From CAWGHZ01 sp963822575 (GTDB lineage Bacteria > Pseudomonadota > Alphaproteobacteria > MPNO01 > DASWLB01): 64,000 nt of DNA. The notes beneath the pieces were generated by a model that made no database searches, was not told the DNA's origin, and saw only the letters and a list, made by a program, of their open reading frames with translations. Shown here in pieces: positions 8,330 through 18,164 of this stretch. Where the stretch lies: contig CAWGHZ010000007.1 of NCBI GenBank assembly GCA_963822575.1, positions 1,116,001 to 1,180,000 on the forward strand. Direction: 5' to 3'. The position numbers and the translations under genes are program-made. How positions within the stretch are numbered: the stretch's first letter is position 1; each line of letters begins with the position of its first letter.

Positions 8330-8788
8330 CTAGCGGAGCCTGACCGTGGCGCCGCCGTGCACAACCCGCCCATCGAGGACGCCCGTCGCCGCGAGCGTAT
8401 CCATCGCCGGCTGCGAGACGGCAACGCTGACATACTGGTTCGGCAGCACGCTTCCGGTACAGGTGCTGGCGCAGTCGACCGAACCGCCGTCCGGACATTC
8501 GCAGAACTGAGTTGTCGCCACCGTCAGGCCGGTCGGATCGACCGTCCCGGCGCCCGCAACGGCCTCCTGGATTCCCGTCGTGTCGTTAGGGAAGCGCAGG
8601 GCGTACTCGGCGCCGGCGCGGGCGGCGTGCTGGAGCGCGATCGACTGGTGGATCGCCTGCGCATATTCGAGGAGCCCGATGACGAGCGTCGTCAGGACCG
8701 AAAGGATCAGGGCGAGCTCGACCGCGGCTGCGCCGCGCTCGCAGGCCGCAATCCCCTGCAGGAGGGTAAGTCTGCGCATCTGGATCAT
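8330..8788 (-). CDS. TadE-like pilus-assembly protein
   Basis: 152 residues. The N-terminus carries the TadE signature ERGAAAVELALILSVLTTLVIGL, a basic stretch followed by a hydrophobic, pilin-like segment with the conserved Glu. The periplasmic part holds Cys pairs (CECPDGG..CASTC), suggesting disulfides. TadE/F are minor pseudopilins of the Flp/Tad system. The start overlaps the stop of the upstream TadG-like gene by 4 bp. No Tad ATPase, secretin or Flp pilin is nearby, so the machinery must be elsewhere. Confidence 0.82.
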   Translation of the reverse strand: MIQMRRLTLLQGIAACERGAAAVELALILSVLTTLVIGLLEYAQAIHQSIALQHAARAGAEYALRFPNDTTGIQEAVAGAGTVDPTGLTVATTQFCECPDGGSVDCASTCTGSVLPNQYVSVAVSQPAMDTLAATGVLDGRVVHGGATVRLR

Positions 8789-10083
8789 TCCACCACCTTC
8801 ACGCCGGTGATCTGGAGGGGCTGCACCCCGGCGCCGGGACAGCCCGAGTTGTTGAACGTCGCATTGCCGGTGAACGTGACCTCGTTGCCGATGATCTGGG
8901 TACAGGTCGCGGCATTCGGGCTGTTGTTCCCGGCGTATTCGATGGTCTGGTTGGGAAAGTAGAGCGCGCCGGTGAGCGTCTGGTTGGCGCCGCCGTTGAA
9001 CTTGTCGGTCGCGCCGGCCGACGCCCGCCGGTCCTGATAGAACAGGATTCCGGCGAAGGGCGACGAGGGGTCGGGCGGCGCGTTCAGCGTGATGTCGGCC
9101 CCACCGTTGATCGTGACGGTTCCGATGTCCGAGGCCGCGCCCGTGCTGGTCAGCACGAACGTCACCCCGTCATAGCTGCCGCTGCAGTTGCAGGTGACGA
9201 CGGCGCCGGCCGAGGCCCGGAAGTCGCCCGCGTCAAGATAATAGACGCCGGGGTTGAGGCGCACGTGCGCCTGCGAGCCGAAGCGGATGCCGCCGCAATA
9301 GACGCCGGGGTTCAGCGTGACCGAATTATTGTAGGAGGCGTTGGTCGCGTCGCAGCCGTTGATGACCGGCACGTTCACGTCGGCGTAGGGATCGTCGAGC
9401 GCGAACTCGTGAATCAGCGGGTCGCGCGCAAGACTGACCGTCGCCGATCCGCCTTCCGAGTAGTTTCCGACGGTGTAGAGCGACTCGGCGACCAGGTCGG
9501 TACTGCCGGTGATGTTGATCGCGCTCGAACTGTCCGAATTCGCGGCGAGCACGCAGCCGGCCATGTTGACGGTCGGATTGCCTTGGTTGGCGATGGCGCT
9601 GCTGGCGGACGGGTCGAGCGCGAGCACGCAGGCCGTCCCGGTCACCTGCACCTGGGCCACGGCGCGCACCGAGACGGTCAGGTCGTTCAGCACGACCCCG
9701 GACAGAAGCAGCTGCGGGTGGTTATGCAGGATCACCTCGACGGCGCTTTGCTCGCCTGTATTCGCGCCGGTGGCGGGCGGATTGTTGACCGCAATCGTGT
9801 TGGGAAGGGTGTTGTCGAAGCCATTGCGCACCGCGTCGCGCGTCGCCGAGGAGGTAACCCGGCCGGGCTGGCCGTGGGCGCGCTCGAACGCGCCGGAAAG
9901 CGCCGCCGCGTCGGCGGCGGTCTGGAGGGCGCGCTTGTTCGCATACCATTGGCCCGATTCCACGCCGAGCCCGACGGCGCCCACCAGCACCGGCAGCATG
10001 ACCGCGAACATGGTCGCCATCGACCCGCTGTGGTCCCGGACGAGTTCCGCAACGAGCGGTCTCAGGTCGCGATACCTGAACAT
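8785..10083 (-). CDS. TadG-like (Flp pilus-assembly-related) protein
   Basis: 432 residues. The N-terminal membrane anchor is MATMFAVMLPVLVGAVGLGVE, and the next stretch WYANKRALQTAADAAALSGA is the hallmark of TadG-related proteins. The large extracytoplasmic part is rich in Gly, Asn, Ser and Thr with beta-helix-like character, and carries scattered Cys. It is likely anchored in the inner membrane and reaches outward. First gene of a three-gene TadE/G operon read leftward. Confidence 0.85.
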   Translation of the reverse strand: MFRYRDLRPLVAELVRDHSGSMATMFAVMLPVLVGAVGLGVESGQWYANKRALQTAADAAALSGAFERAHGQPGRVTSSATRDAVRNGFDNTLPNTIAVNNPPATGANTGEQSAVEVILHNHPQLLLSGVVLNDLTVSVRAVAQVQVTGTACVLALDPSASSAIANQGNPTVNMAGCVLAANSDSSSAINITGSTDLVAESLYTVGNYSEGGSATVSLARDPLIHEFALDDPYADVNVPVINGCDATNASYNNSVTLNPGVYCGGIRFGSQAHVRLNPGVYYLDAGDFRASAGAVVTCNCSGSYDGVTFVLTSTGAASDIGTVTINGGADITLNAPPDPSSPFAGILFYQDRRASAGATDKFNGGANQTLTGALYFPNQTIEYAGNNSPNAATCTQIIGNEVTFTGNATFNNSGCPGAGVQPLQITGVKVVE

Positions 10084-10199
10084 CGTGCGCCTCGCTAGGC
10101 GAATTCGGTCGAGGCGAGACTAGGGCGCGGGGTTTAACTTGCCGTTAAGGATTAGTTCGGATTCGCTGCAGATATACGCACGATTTCCCGCGGTCGGGA

Positions 10200-11528
10200 C
10201 TACGGCGTCGCCGTCACGTCCTTGGGGTTGCCCACGACCACGAAGGTCAGCAAGGCGGGCTTGAGCAGGCGCTTCGCCACCTTGTTCACCTGGTCGAGCG
10301 TCACCGCGTCGATGATCTTGGCGCGCCTGTTGAGATAATCGATTCCGAGATCGTCGAGCTGGACCGAGACCAGGATCGAGGCGATCCGCGCGCTGGAATC
10401 GAGCGAGAGCGGGAACGAGCCGTTGATATAGGTCTTGGCGTTGGCAAGCTCCTCGGCGGTCGCGCCGTGCTCCTCCATGCGCTTCCACTCGGCGCGGATG
10501 ACCTCGAGCGACTCCGCGACCTTGGCGTTGCGCGTCGCCACCCCGCCCGCGATCAGCGCGCCATGGCGATAGGGCGCGAGCCCGGCATAGACGCCGTAGG
10601 CGAGGCCGCGCTTCTCGCGCACCTCCTCCATCAGCCGCGACGCGAAATTGCCCGAGCCGAAGATCTGGTCCATCAGCAGCGCGGCGTACCAGTCGGGGTC
10701 GGTGCGCTTGATGCCCGGCTCGCCGAACACCACCACCGACTGCGGGATCGGCTTTTCGACGACCTGCAGCTTGCCGGCGCCACCATAGGTCGCCTCGGGC
10801 ACGTCGCGCGGGGCCGAGGCGGCGGGGAGGTCGCCGAACAGCTCGTCGAGCCGCCGCGCGAGCTCCTGCGCGGAAATGTCGCCGACGACGCCCACCACCA
10901 GATTGTCGCGGGCGAGGCGCCGGGCGACGAATCCCTTCATGTCGGCGGCGGAGATGTTCGGGATGGTGTCGAGCGTGCCGTCGGCCGGCTTGCCGTAAGG
11001 GTGGCCGGGGAAGATCGTGCTGTAGAACAGGCGCCGCGCAATGTAGTTCGGCCGCTGCAGCCGCTCGCGCAGCGCCGAGAGGACCTGCGCGCGCACCCGC
11101 GCCACCGGCTCGGGGTCGAAGCGTGGCGCGGTGAGCGCCATGCGGAACAGCGCGAAGGCGCGGTCGCGCTTGGCGCTCAGCGTGCGCAGGGACGCCGTGA
11201 AATTGTCCGGCCCGGCATCGAAGCGCACGCTCGCCGCGATCCGCTCGAGCGCTTTGTGGTAGGCCTGCGAGTTGAGGTCGCCGGCGCCCTCGTCCATCAG
11301 GTCCGAGGTGAAGGCGGCGAGCCCGTCCTTGCCCTTGGGGTCGAGCGCCGCCCCGCCGCGCCACGCCACCGAAACCGAAACGACCGGCACCGTATGGTCC
11401 TCGACCAGCCAGGCGACGATCTTGTGCTTGGGGCTCGTCACCCGCTCGATGTCCATCGCCCGCGCGGGCAGGGCGAGGGCGACGACGGCGACGGCGACGA
11501 GCGTGAGGAGCGTGCGGACTGGGCTCAT
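10200..11528 (-). CDS. M16 peptidase-like protein, non-catalytic partner
   Basis: 442 residues with a signal peptide (TLLTLVAVAVVALALPARA). It has the M16 peptidase and M16C inactive folds, but the HxxEH zinc site is absent: the equivalent region reads AFTSDLMDEGAG. The C-terminal domain keeps the substrate-binding loop (KRGLAYGVY). In bacteria such proteins pair with a catalytic M16 subunit, here the gene directly upstream with a 4-bp ATGA overlap. The start at 11526-11528 was chosen for that overlap and the signal peptide; the longer open frame would cover the neighbour. Likely periplasmic. Confidence 0.9.
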   Translation of the reverse strand: MSPVRTLLTLVAVAVVALALPARAMDIERVTSPKHKIVAWLVEDHTVPVVSVSVAWRGGAALDPKGKDGLAAFTSDLMDEGAGDLNSQAYHKALERIAASVRFDAGPDNFTASLRTLSAKRDRAFALFRMALTAPRFDPEPVARVRAQVLSALRERLQRPNYIARRLFYSTIFPGHPYGKPADGTLDTIPNISAADMKGFVARRLARDNLVVGVVGDISAQELARRLDELFGDLPAASAPRDVPEATYGGAGKLQVVEKPIPQSVVVFGEPGIKRTDPDWYAALLMDQIFGSGNFASRLMEEVREKRGLAYGVYAGLAPYRHGALIAGGVATRNAKVAESLEVIRAEWKRMEEHGATAEELANAKTYINGSFPLSLDSSARIASILVSVQLDDLGIDYLNRRAKIIDAVTLDQVNKVAKRLLKPALLTFVVVGNPKDVTATP

Positions 11529-12952
11529 TGCACCGCTCCCCGCGCCGGCGGCATCGGCCCGGTCGGCGGGCGCGGCGGCCCGGCCGGACGGCGCGGCATC
11601 GGCTTGCCGGCGCCGCCCTCGGCGGGCAAGAGCGTCGCGGTCATCGACCGGTCGTCGGCCAGCACCGCGCGCGCCGCTTCGTTCACCTGGTCGACGGTCA
11701 CGGCCTCGATGCGCTCGGGCCACGCCTCGATATCGGCGAGGGTCGAGCCGGTCATCAGGGCGCGGCCGATCCAGTTCGGCGCGGCGCTCAGCGAATCCTG
11801 CGCGTAGATCGCCGCGGCGACGATCGAGGTCTTGGCGTCGGCGACCTCGGACGCGGTGACGCCGGATGTCTTCATGCGCGCGACCTCGGCGTCGATCGCG
11901 GCTTCGAGCTTGACGACGTCGGTGCCCTCGCGCGGGGTGGCGTAAAGCGAGAATTCGGTCTCGTCGTACTGGTTGGGCGAATACCAGGCGCCCGCCTCGT
12001 TGGCGACGCCCTTCTCCACGACCAGCCCCTTGTAGAGCCGGCTCGTCGCGTTGCCGCCCAGGATCTCGGCCAGCACCTGCAGCGCGTAGGCCCGGTGCGG
12101 GTCCTTTGCCGTGCGGTAGCTCGGCGCCAGGTAGCTGCGCGACCAGGTTGGCTCGCGCACCTGGTCCGACTTCATCGAGGTCCGCATCGCGACGCGGTGC
12201 TCCGGCTCGGCCGGGCGGTCGCGGACGGGTACGGTACCCTTCGCAATCTTGCCGTAGGTGCGCTCGGCGATTGCCTTCACCTCGTCCGGCGTCACGTCAC
12301 CGGCGATCACCACGACCGCGTTATTGGGCATGTAATGCGCATGATAGAAGGCGAGCGCCTTGTCGGTGCTCAGCGCCTCGATCTCGAACGGCCAGCCGAT
12401 CGTCGGGCGCCCATAGGGGCTGTTCAGCCAGAACTGCGCCTCGGACTGCTCGTTCAGCACCGCCTCCGGACGGTTGTCGACGCGCATGCGGCGCTCCTCG
12501 CGTACCACCTCGCGCTCGGGCAGCACTTCCTTGTCCGTGAGCCTGAGGTTCTGCATGCGGTCGGCCTCGAGCCGCATCACCAACTCGAGCCGGTCCTTGG
12601 CGATCTTCTCGAAATAGGCGGTGTAGTCGTCGGTGGTGAAGGCGTTGTCCTCGCCGCCGTTGCGGGCGATGATCTTGGAAAACTCCTGCGGCTTCACCGT
12701 GGGCGTTCCCTTGAACATCAGATGCTCGAGGAAATGGGCGAGGCCCGACTCGCCGGGCCCCTCGTCGGCGGCGCCGACCCGGTACCACACCATCTGCTCG
12801 ACCACCGGCGCGCGGTGGTTCTCCACCACGACGAAGGTCAGCCCGTTCTCGAGGGTGAAGGTCTTCGGGTTGAACATCGCGGCGGAGGCCGCGCCGGCCA
12901 GCCCGGATACGACGAAAACGGCCGCCCCCACGGCGGCGGCCCTGCGGAACAT
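11525..12952 (-). CDS. M16 zinc peptidase (pitrilysin family), catalytic subunit
   Basis: 475 residues with a signal peptide (VGAAVFVVSGLAGAASAA). The inverted zinc motif HFLEH is at residues 73-77, followed by the conserved Glu region, so it should be active. It is the size of processing-peptidase-like bacterial M16 proteins. The Pro/Arg-rich C-terminal tail is unusual. The start is ATG at 12950-12952; an in-frame GTG two codons upstream is possible. Forms a two-gene unit with the non-catalytic partner downstream. Confidence 0.9.
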   Translation of the reverse strand: MFRRAAAVGAAVFVVSGLAGAASAAMFNPKTFTLENGLTFVVVENHRAPVVEQMVWYRVGAADEGPGESGLAHFLEHLMFKGTPTVKPQEFSKIIARNGGEDNAFTTDDYTAYFEKIAKDRLELVMRLEADRMQNLRLTDKEVLPEREVVREERRMRVDNRPEAVLNEQSEAQFWLNSPYGRPTIGWPFEIEALSTDKALAFYHAHYMPNNAVVVIAGDVTPDEVKAIAERTYGKIAKGTVPVRDRPAEPEHRVAMRTSMKSDQVREPTWSRSYLAPSYRTAKDPHRAYALQVLAEILGGNATSRLYKGLVVEKGVANEAGAWYSPNQYDETEFSLYATPREGTDVVKLEAAIDAEVARMKTSGVTASEVADAKTSIVAAAIYAQDSLSAAPNWIGRALMTGSTLADIEAWPERIEAVTVDQVNEAARAVLADDRSMTATLLPAEGGAGKPMPRRPAGPPRPPTGPMPPARGAVQ

Positions 12953-13080
12953 CCCCACGCGCGAACCTCGCTCCCTGCGGCGAAATGCCCCTCCTATATG
13001 GGGCGGCGGGCGAGGGCCACAAGGCGAATGGGCCGGCTCGCCCCTATCTCGCACGGTCGGGAGGGGCGCGATCCGTCGCC

Positions 13081-13848
13081 TCAATCGTGGCGGGCAACAC
13101 GCTCGACGAGCGGCAGCATTGTGCTGAGCCAGCCGCCGATGCCGTATGCGTGGGCTACGATCCGATGGCCGCGCACAAGGACCCAGCGCGGCGTGCCGCC
13201 GTTCGCCTTTATTTTATCGTGTAGCCACATCAGGTCGGCCGGCCACGCGTCCTTGTCCTTGATATAGCTGTAGTGATACGCCTGCACTTCGCGAAAGGTG
13301 ATCGCCTTGAAAGCCGGGTTCGCCTTTAGTTTTGGCAGCTCGGACTTGTCCCAATAGATGCAAAATGGACAATCCATCCCCGAGATATAGACGAGCAGTG
13401 GCTTGGCCGGCGTGATCGCGGTACCCGTTTGCTCGATCGATGACAGCTGGTTCGTGTCGCCGAGCGCAAGCGTTCCTGACAGCGTCGCACTCGATCCCAC
13501 GATGTCCACGTGGGCGCCATCGAACCGCATCGCGGTGCACATATTCCGGCCTGCGACCACGCGGTTCCAGCGCCTGCAAAGCTGGTTGCCGTCGATCCAC
13601 CAGGTTCCCCTGTCGCGAATCACTGCCCCGAACGGAGTCGGGACCTCGATGAACGCCACGCCGTCAACGCGATAGAACTGATGAAAGGTCCCGCCGGCCT
13701 TGGTGGTGCCGGTCAGCGTATGGTCGGACACGAAGTCGAAGATGGTCGCTCCGGAGGCATCGGGCGGGTGGGTGGCCGCTGCCCCCGCCGGGCGCGCCAG
13801 CGCCAAGGCGAGCATCGCCCCAGCCACCACCATCAAGGCCGCATTCAT
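13081..13848 (-). CDS. Secreted thioredoxin-fold protein with CPFC motif
   Basis: 255 residues with a signal peptide (LMVVAGAMLALALARPAGA). The first half (residues 30-140) is a beta-rich domain of unknown function. The second half is thioredoxin-like, with a CPFC redox motif at residues 160-163 (SGMDCPFCIYW). The partner proteins are unknown; a periplasmic thiol role is inferred. Start at 13846-13848 chosen for the signal peptide and a GGAAGG site upstream, rather than the earlier ATG at 13894-13896. Confidence 0.7.
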   Translation of the reverse strand: MNAALMVVAGAMLALALARPAGAAATHPPDASGATIFDFVSDHTLTGTTKAGGTFHQFYRVDGVAFIEVPTPFGAVIRDRGTWWIDGNQLCRRWNRVVAGRNMCTAMRFDGAHVDIVGSSATLSGTLALGDTNQLSSIEQTGTAITPAKPLLVYISGMDCPFCIYWDKSELPKLKANPAFKAITFREVQAYHYSYIKDKDAWPADLMWLHDKIKANGGTPRWVLVRGHRIVAHAYGIGGWLSTMLPLVERVARHD

Positions 13849-13918
13849 GGTTCGGGGCCTTCCCGGGATCGCGCCCACGCGCGCCATCCTTGCCATTCTG
13901 CCTCGGAAGGTGCGTCGC

Positions 13919-14488
13919 CTAAAACAGCCCTTCGAGGAAGCCCTTCTTGCGGCGCTTGATGGTGGGCGTCTCGCCCTGGGTCGGCGGCTCGCCCATCGCG
14001 ACTGCCTGGCGGATGCGCTGCGACTCCTTGGCCGGGTCGACCACTTCGCCGGGCGGCTCCGCCTTCTGCCAGAAGATCAGCTTGTCGATGAAATCGTGAT
14101 CGGCATCGGCGAGCAGCGAGCTCTCGCGGTCCACCGTGTGGCGAATCGACGGGTCGACATTGAGCGCATGCGCCTCCGTCAGGAGCGCGCGCTCGCCGTC
14201 GGACAGGGTTTGCGCACCGTCGGCCGAAGCGACCTGCTGGTTCGCCGCGGCCTTGCCCAGCACCGTCTCGCGCGCCTTCTCGACGACCGGCTTCTCCTGC
14301 GGACGGGGGGCGCCGGGCTGGGGCGGGCGCAGGCCGAAATCGGGCGGGACAACCAGCGGCGCACGGGTCACCACCGAAAACTCGTCCGGCGCCTCCTTGG
14401 TGAACCCGAAGCTTTCGCGGGCCGCCTCGCAGCCCGTCAGGACCAGCGCGATGCCGCAGACACCCGCCACAAGCATGGCCGATCTCAT
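13919..14488 (-). CDS. DUF3035 (BamF-like) outer-membrane lipoprotein
   Basis: 189 residues with a lipoprotein signal ending LVLTGC. The mature part has the DUF3035 pattern: APDEF.VV.RAPLVVPPDFGLRPP near residues 30-55, then a helical region and a basic C-terminus. DUF3035 proteins are alphaproteobacterial and include BamF, a Caulobacter beta-barrel assembly component. It sits directly downstream of lspA, which processes lipoproteins, and this pairing is common in the group. The ribosome-binding site GGGGAAAG precedes the ATG. Confidence 0.85.
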   Translation of the reverse strand: MRSAMLVAGVCGIALVLTGCEAARESFGFTKEAPDEFSVVTRAPLVVPPDFGLRPPQPGAPRPQEKPVVEKARETVLGKAAANQQVASADGAQTLSDGERALLTEAHALNVDPSIRHTVDRESSLLADADHDFIDKLIFWQKAEPPGEVVDPAKESQRIRQAVAMGEPPTQGETPTIKRRKKGFLEGLF

Positions 14489-14530
14489 GCCGGTTCTTTC
14501 CCCTCTCCCCCCGTCGATCATGCGCAAATA

Positions 14531-15010
14531 TTAAGCCTTTCGGGGGTGGCCGATCAAGGCGTCGACCAGCAGCAGAACGACGCCCACGGTGATCGCCGAG
14601 TTGGCGACGTTGAACGCGGGCCAGTGGGCGTCGCCCAGGTGGAAATCGAGGAAATCGATCACCGCGCCGAAGCGCATCCGGTCGAGCATGTTGCCGACGG
14701 CTCCGCCCAGCACCATGCCCAGCGCCGCGGCGACCCGCGCGCTCCGCGTGCGGGCGATCCAGACGATCAGGGCGATGCCGATTGCGGCGGCGAGCACGAT
14801 CAGCAGCCAGCGCGCCCAAGGCCCGTCGCGGCCGAGCATGCCGAAGCTCGCGCCGCGGTTCCACACCAGCACGATGTCGAACACGGGCAGCACCTCGATC
14901 AATCGCGGCAGGCGCATGACCTCGTTGACGATCCACCATTTCGTGGCCTGGTCGAGCAGCACCACGGCCGCCGCCACGGCGATCCCCACCATGCGCGGCC
15001 GGGCAGTCAT
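14531..15010 (-). CDS. lspA: Lipoprotein signal peptidase II (catalytic Asp replaced)
   Basis: 159 residues and four membrane segments. Conserved blocks are present: WNRGASFGM, GNMLDR and FGAVIDF. LspA cleaves the signal peptide of diacylated prolipoproteins using two Asp residues. The first (Asp119, VIDF) is present. The second, normally in FNxAD, is Asn137 here (FNVANSAI, codon AAC). If real, activity would be doubtful; a single-base error (GAC to AAC) is an equally good explanation. Lies between the lipoprotein gene and ileS, a frequent arrangement. Confidence 0.9.
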   Translation of the reverse strand: MTARPRMVGIAVAAAVVLLDQATKWWIVNEVMRLPRLIEVLPVFDIVLVWNRGASFGMLGRDGPWARWLLIVLAAAIGIALIVWIARTRSARVAAALGMVLGGAVGNMLDRMRFGAVIDFLDFHLGDAHWPAFNVANSAITVGVVLLLVDALIGHPRKA

Positions 15011-15041
15011 GGCCAATGTGCCGACGAGCCGGGACACCGGA

Positions 15042-18019
15042 TCACGATGCCGTGGCGAGGTGCGAGCCGACGGCGTCGGCGCAGCGATGGCAGAGCTCGG
15101 GATGGGCGGGGTCCTCGCCCACCTCGGGCAGCACCCGCCAGCAGCGCGCGCATTTCTCGCCGTCGGAGGTCGCGAACACGACGCCGGCGCCCGGCACGTC
15201 GGGCAGGGTCTCCGCCGCTTCGGGCGGCGCGGTGTCGACCAGCGCGACCTGCGAGGTGATGCACACCTCCGCCCAGTCGATATTGGCGTAGGCCGCGCCG
15301 CTCGCGCCTTCGAGGTAGAGCGTTGGCGCTGCCTCCAGGCTGGAGCCGATCCGCTTGTCGGCGCGCGCCTTCTCCAGCGCACCGGTGACGACGCGGCGCA
15401 CTTCGCGGACACGCTCCCACTTGGCCGCGAGCGCATCGTCGCGCCAGACCGCGGGAACGGTGGGGAAGGGGCGCAGATGGACGCTGTCGCCGTCCGGGTG
15501 GCGGCAGAGCCAAGCCTCCTCGGCGGTGAAGCAAAGGATGGGGGCGAGCCACGCCGTCAGGCAGTCGAACAGCGTATCCAGCACCGTGCGGCAGGCGCGC
15601 CGACGCAGTGCCGTAGGCGGGTCGCAGTAGAGCGAGTCCTTGCGCACGTCGAAATAGAACGACGACAAATCGACCGCGCAGAAATTGTGCAGGGCGGTGA
15701 ACATGGCGTGGAAGTCGAACGCGTCGCAGGAGCGGCGCACCAGCCCGTCAAGCTCGGCAAGCCGGTGCAGCACGTAGCGCTCCAACTCCGGCATCTCGAC
15801 CGCCGCGATACGCTCGGCGTCGGTGAACCCGTCGAGGTTGCCCAGCAGGTAGCGCAGCGTATTGCGCAGCCGCCGGTACATGTCCTCCTGGAACTTGAGG
15901 ATTTCGGATCCGATGCGGAGATCCTCGGAATAGTCCGATGCCGCGACCCAGATGCGCAGGATTTCCGCCCCCGAGCGCGCGATCACGTCCTGCGGCGCGG
16001 TGGAGTTGCCGCGCGACTTGGACATCTTGTCGCCCGACTCGGCCAGCACGAAGCCATGCGTCAGCACCGCGTCATAGGGCGCCCGGCCGCGCGTCCCGCA
16101 GGATTCCAGGAGCGACGAGTGGAACCAGCCACGATGCTGGTCCGACCCTTCGAGATACATCACCGTGTCGCGCCCGCCGTCGATCAGCCGGTGCGCGGCG
16201 AGCTCCGGCCGCTTTTCCAGCACGAAAGCGTGGGTCGAGCCCGAATCGAACCAGACATCGAGGATGTCGGTGACCTGGTGCCACTCGTTGGCGCTGTACG
16301 CGGTGCCGAGGAAGCGCTGGGCGGCGCCGGGCTGGAACCAGGCATCGGCGCCCTCTGCCTCGAAGGCCGCGGCGATGCGCTCGTTCACCTCCGGGTCTTT
16401 GAGGACCTCGCCCTCCTCGTTCACGAACACGGCGATGGGCACGCCCCAGGCGCGCTGGCGCGAGATCACCCAGTCGGGCCGGCTCTCGATCATGCCGGTG
16501 ATCCGCCGCTCTCCCTGGGGCGGCACCCAGCGCGTATTCCGGATCGCGTCAAGGGCGCGTTGGCGCAGAGTGTCGCCCGGCGTAACGTTCCCGTTGGAGT
16601 CGGGAATATCGCGGTCCATGGCGATGAACCATTGCGGCGTGTTGCGGAAGATGACCGGCTTCTTCGACCGCCAGGAATGCGGGTACTGGTGGGTGAGGCG
16701 CGCGCGCGCGACCAGCATGCCCGCCTCGCGCAGCGCGGCGATCACCGCCTCGTTGGCGTCGCCCTTCTCGCCCGTGTCGGTCAGCACGCGCTTGCCTTCG
16801 AAGCCGGGCGCGTCCTTGGTGAAGGCCCCGTTCTCGTCGACCGTGTAGGGGATAGTCGGTGTCGATGCCGCGCGCGGCGAGCGCGCCGGGCATTCTCCAT
16901 CCACACCTCGAAGTCGTCGCGCCCGTGGCTCGGCGCGGTATGGACGAAGCCCGTGCCGGTATCGTCGGTCACGTGCTCGCCGTCGAGCAGGGGGACGTCG
17001 AACCCATACCCGCCCGCGCGGCCCTTCAGCGGATGGGAGCAAGTCCATTCCCGTCAAGGCGTCGTGAGGGACGGCCCGCATTTTCCTGTACGCGGATAGC
17101 CGTGCTTCATGAAGCGTCGCGTCAGCGAGCTTGTCCGCGAGGATTAGCCGTCTCGCCTGGCTCCACCCAATTGCCGTCCGGCGCGTCGGTAACCTCATAG
17201 AGTCCATAGTCGATCCTGCGACGAAAAGCTGATCGCTCGATTCCCGGGTATCGTCCAAGGCGTAGTCGTCCAGATCACCACGATGCGCGCTGTGCAATCC
17301 GTGCAGGAGATTCCTCGGCGTCTGCAGGCGGGCGCCAATGATGACCCGTGCAGACTAAGTGGGAACTTCACCCAGATCTGGTCGGACACGTGGTCCTGGT
17401 ACTCGACCTCGGCCTCGGCCAGCGCGGTCTTCTCGACCACCGACCACATGACCGGCTTGGAGCCGCGGTACAATAGCCCGTTCATCGCGAATTTATGAAG
17501 CTCGCGCGCGATCTGAGCCTCAGCGTCGAAGCTCATGGTCGTGTAGGGATTTTCCCAATCGCCCTCGACGCCCAGACGGCGGAACTCCGCCTTCTGCACC
17601 TCGATCCAGTGGGCGGCGAACTCGCGGCACTCGCGCCGGAAATCGACGACCGGCACCTCGTCCTTGTTCTTGCCGGCGGCGCGGTAGCGCTCCTCGATCT
17701 TCCACTCGATGGGCAGGCCGTGGCAGTCCCATCCGGGCACATACACTGCATTCTTTCCAAGCATTTGTTGGGAGCGGTTAATGATGTCCTTGAGGATTTT
17801 GTTGAGCGCGTGGCCGATATGCAGATGGCCGTTGGCGTAGGGCGGGCCGTCGTGCAGGACGAACTTATCCCGGTCCTGAGCGTCTTCACGCAAGCGGCTG
17901 TAAAGTCTAGAATCTTCCCAGCGGGCGAGAGTGACAGGCTCGCGCTTGGGCAGCTCCGCCCGCATGGCGAAGTCGGTCTTCGGCAGGAAGACGGTGGATT
18001 TGTAATCAGCGGAAGGCAT
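15042..18019 (-). pseudogene. ileS: Isoleucyl-tRNA synthetase, frame-disrupted
   Basis: The start region (to about 17215) and the C-terminal two-thirds (below about 16860) are each open and highly conserved. HLHIGH and KMSKS are intact, as is the C-terminal zinc region with its two Cys pairs. Between 16860 and 17216 the protein changes frame about five times: YGLYEVTDAP, RLILADKLAD, SHPLKGRAGGYGF, ALAARGID and IPYTVDENG lie in successive frames. All are normal IleS sequence, and no residues look decayed, so indel errors in about 350 bp are the simplest reading. The start ATG at 18017-18019 has a GAGGAGCC site. The repaired length, about 990 residues, matches the family. Confidence 0.9.
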
Positions 18020-18164
18020 GACGCGCAGGCTCCTCAAACGGCGATATCCGGACGACGACGTTCCGGCCCCGGTCGGGGGCCGGGCCGGTAATTCGTCCCG
18101 GTATCGTGCGCTGGGTAAGCCAAGCGGTCATGGCGCGGAAAAATAGGCGGAACGCGTGGGCGGG

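Noticed and set aside
8177..8962. Plus-strand open frame over the Tad genes
   Set aside because: It is opposite three TadE/G-like genes whose N-terminal signatures are clear, and it shows no domain.
11528..13267. 579-residue plus-strand open frame opposite the catalytic M16 gene
   Set aside because: No family motif; the minus strand has HFLEH and a signal peptide.
14589..17099. 836-residue open frame on the plus strand
   Set aside because: It lies opposite lspA and ileS, whose products have full family motifs. Its product is Arg/Gly/Val-rich without any domain, as expected from high-GC antisense frames.
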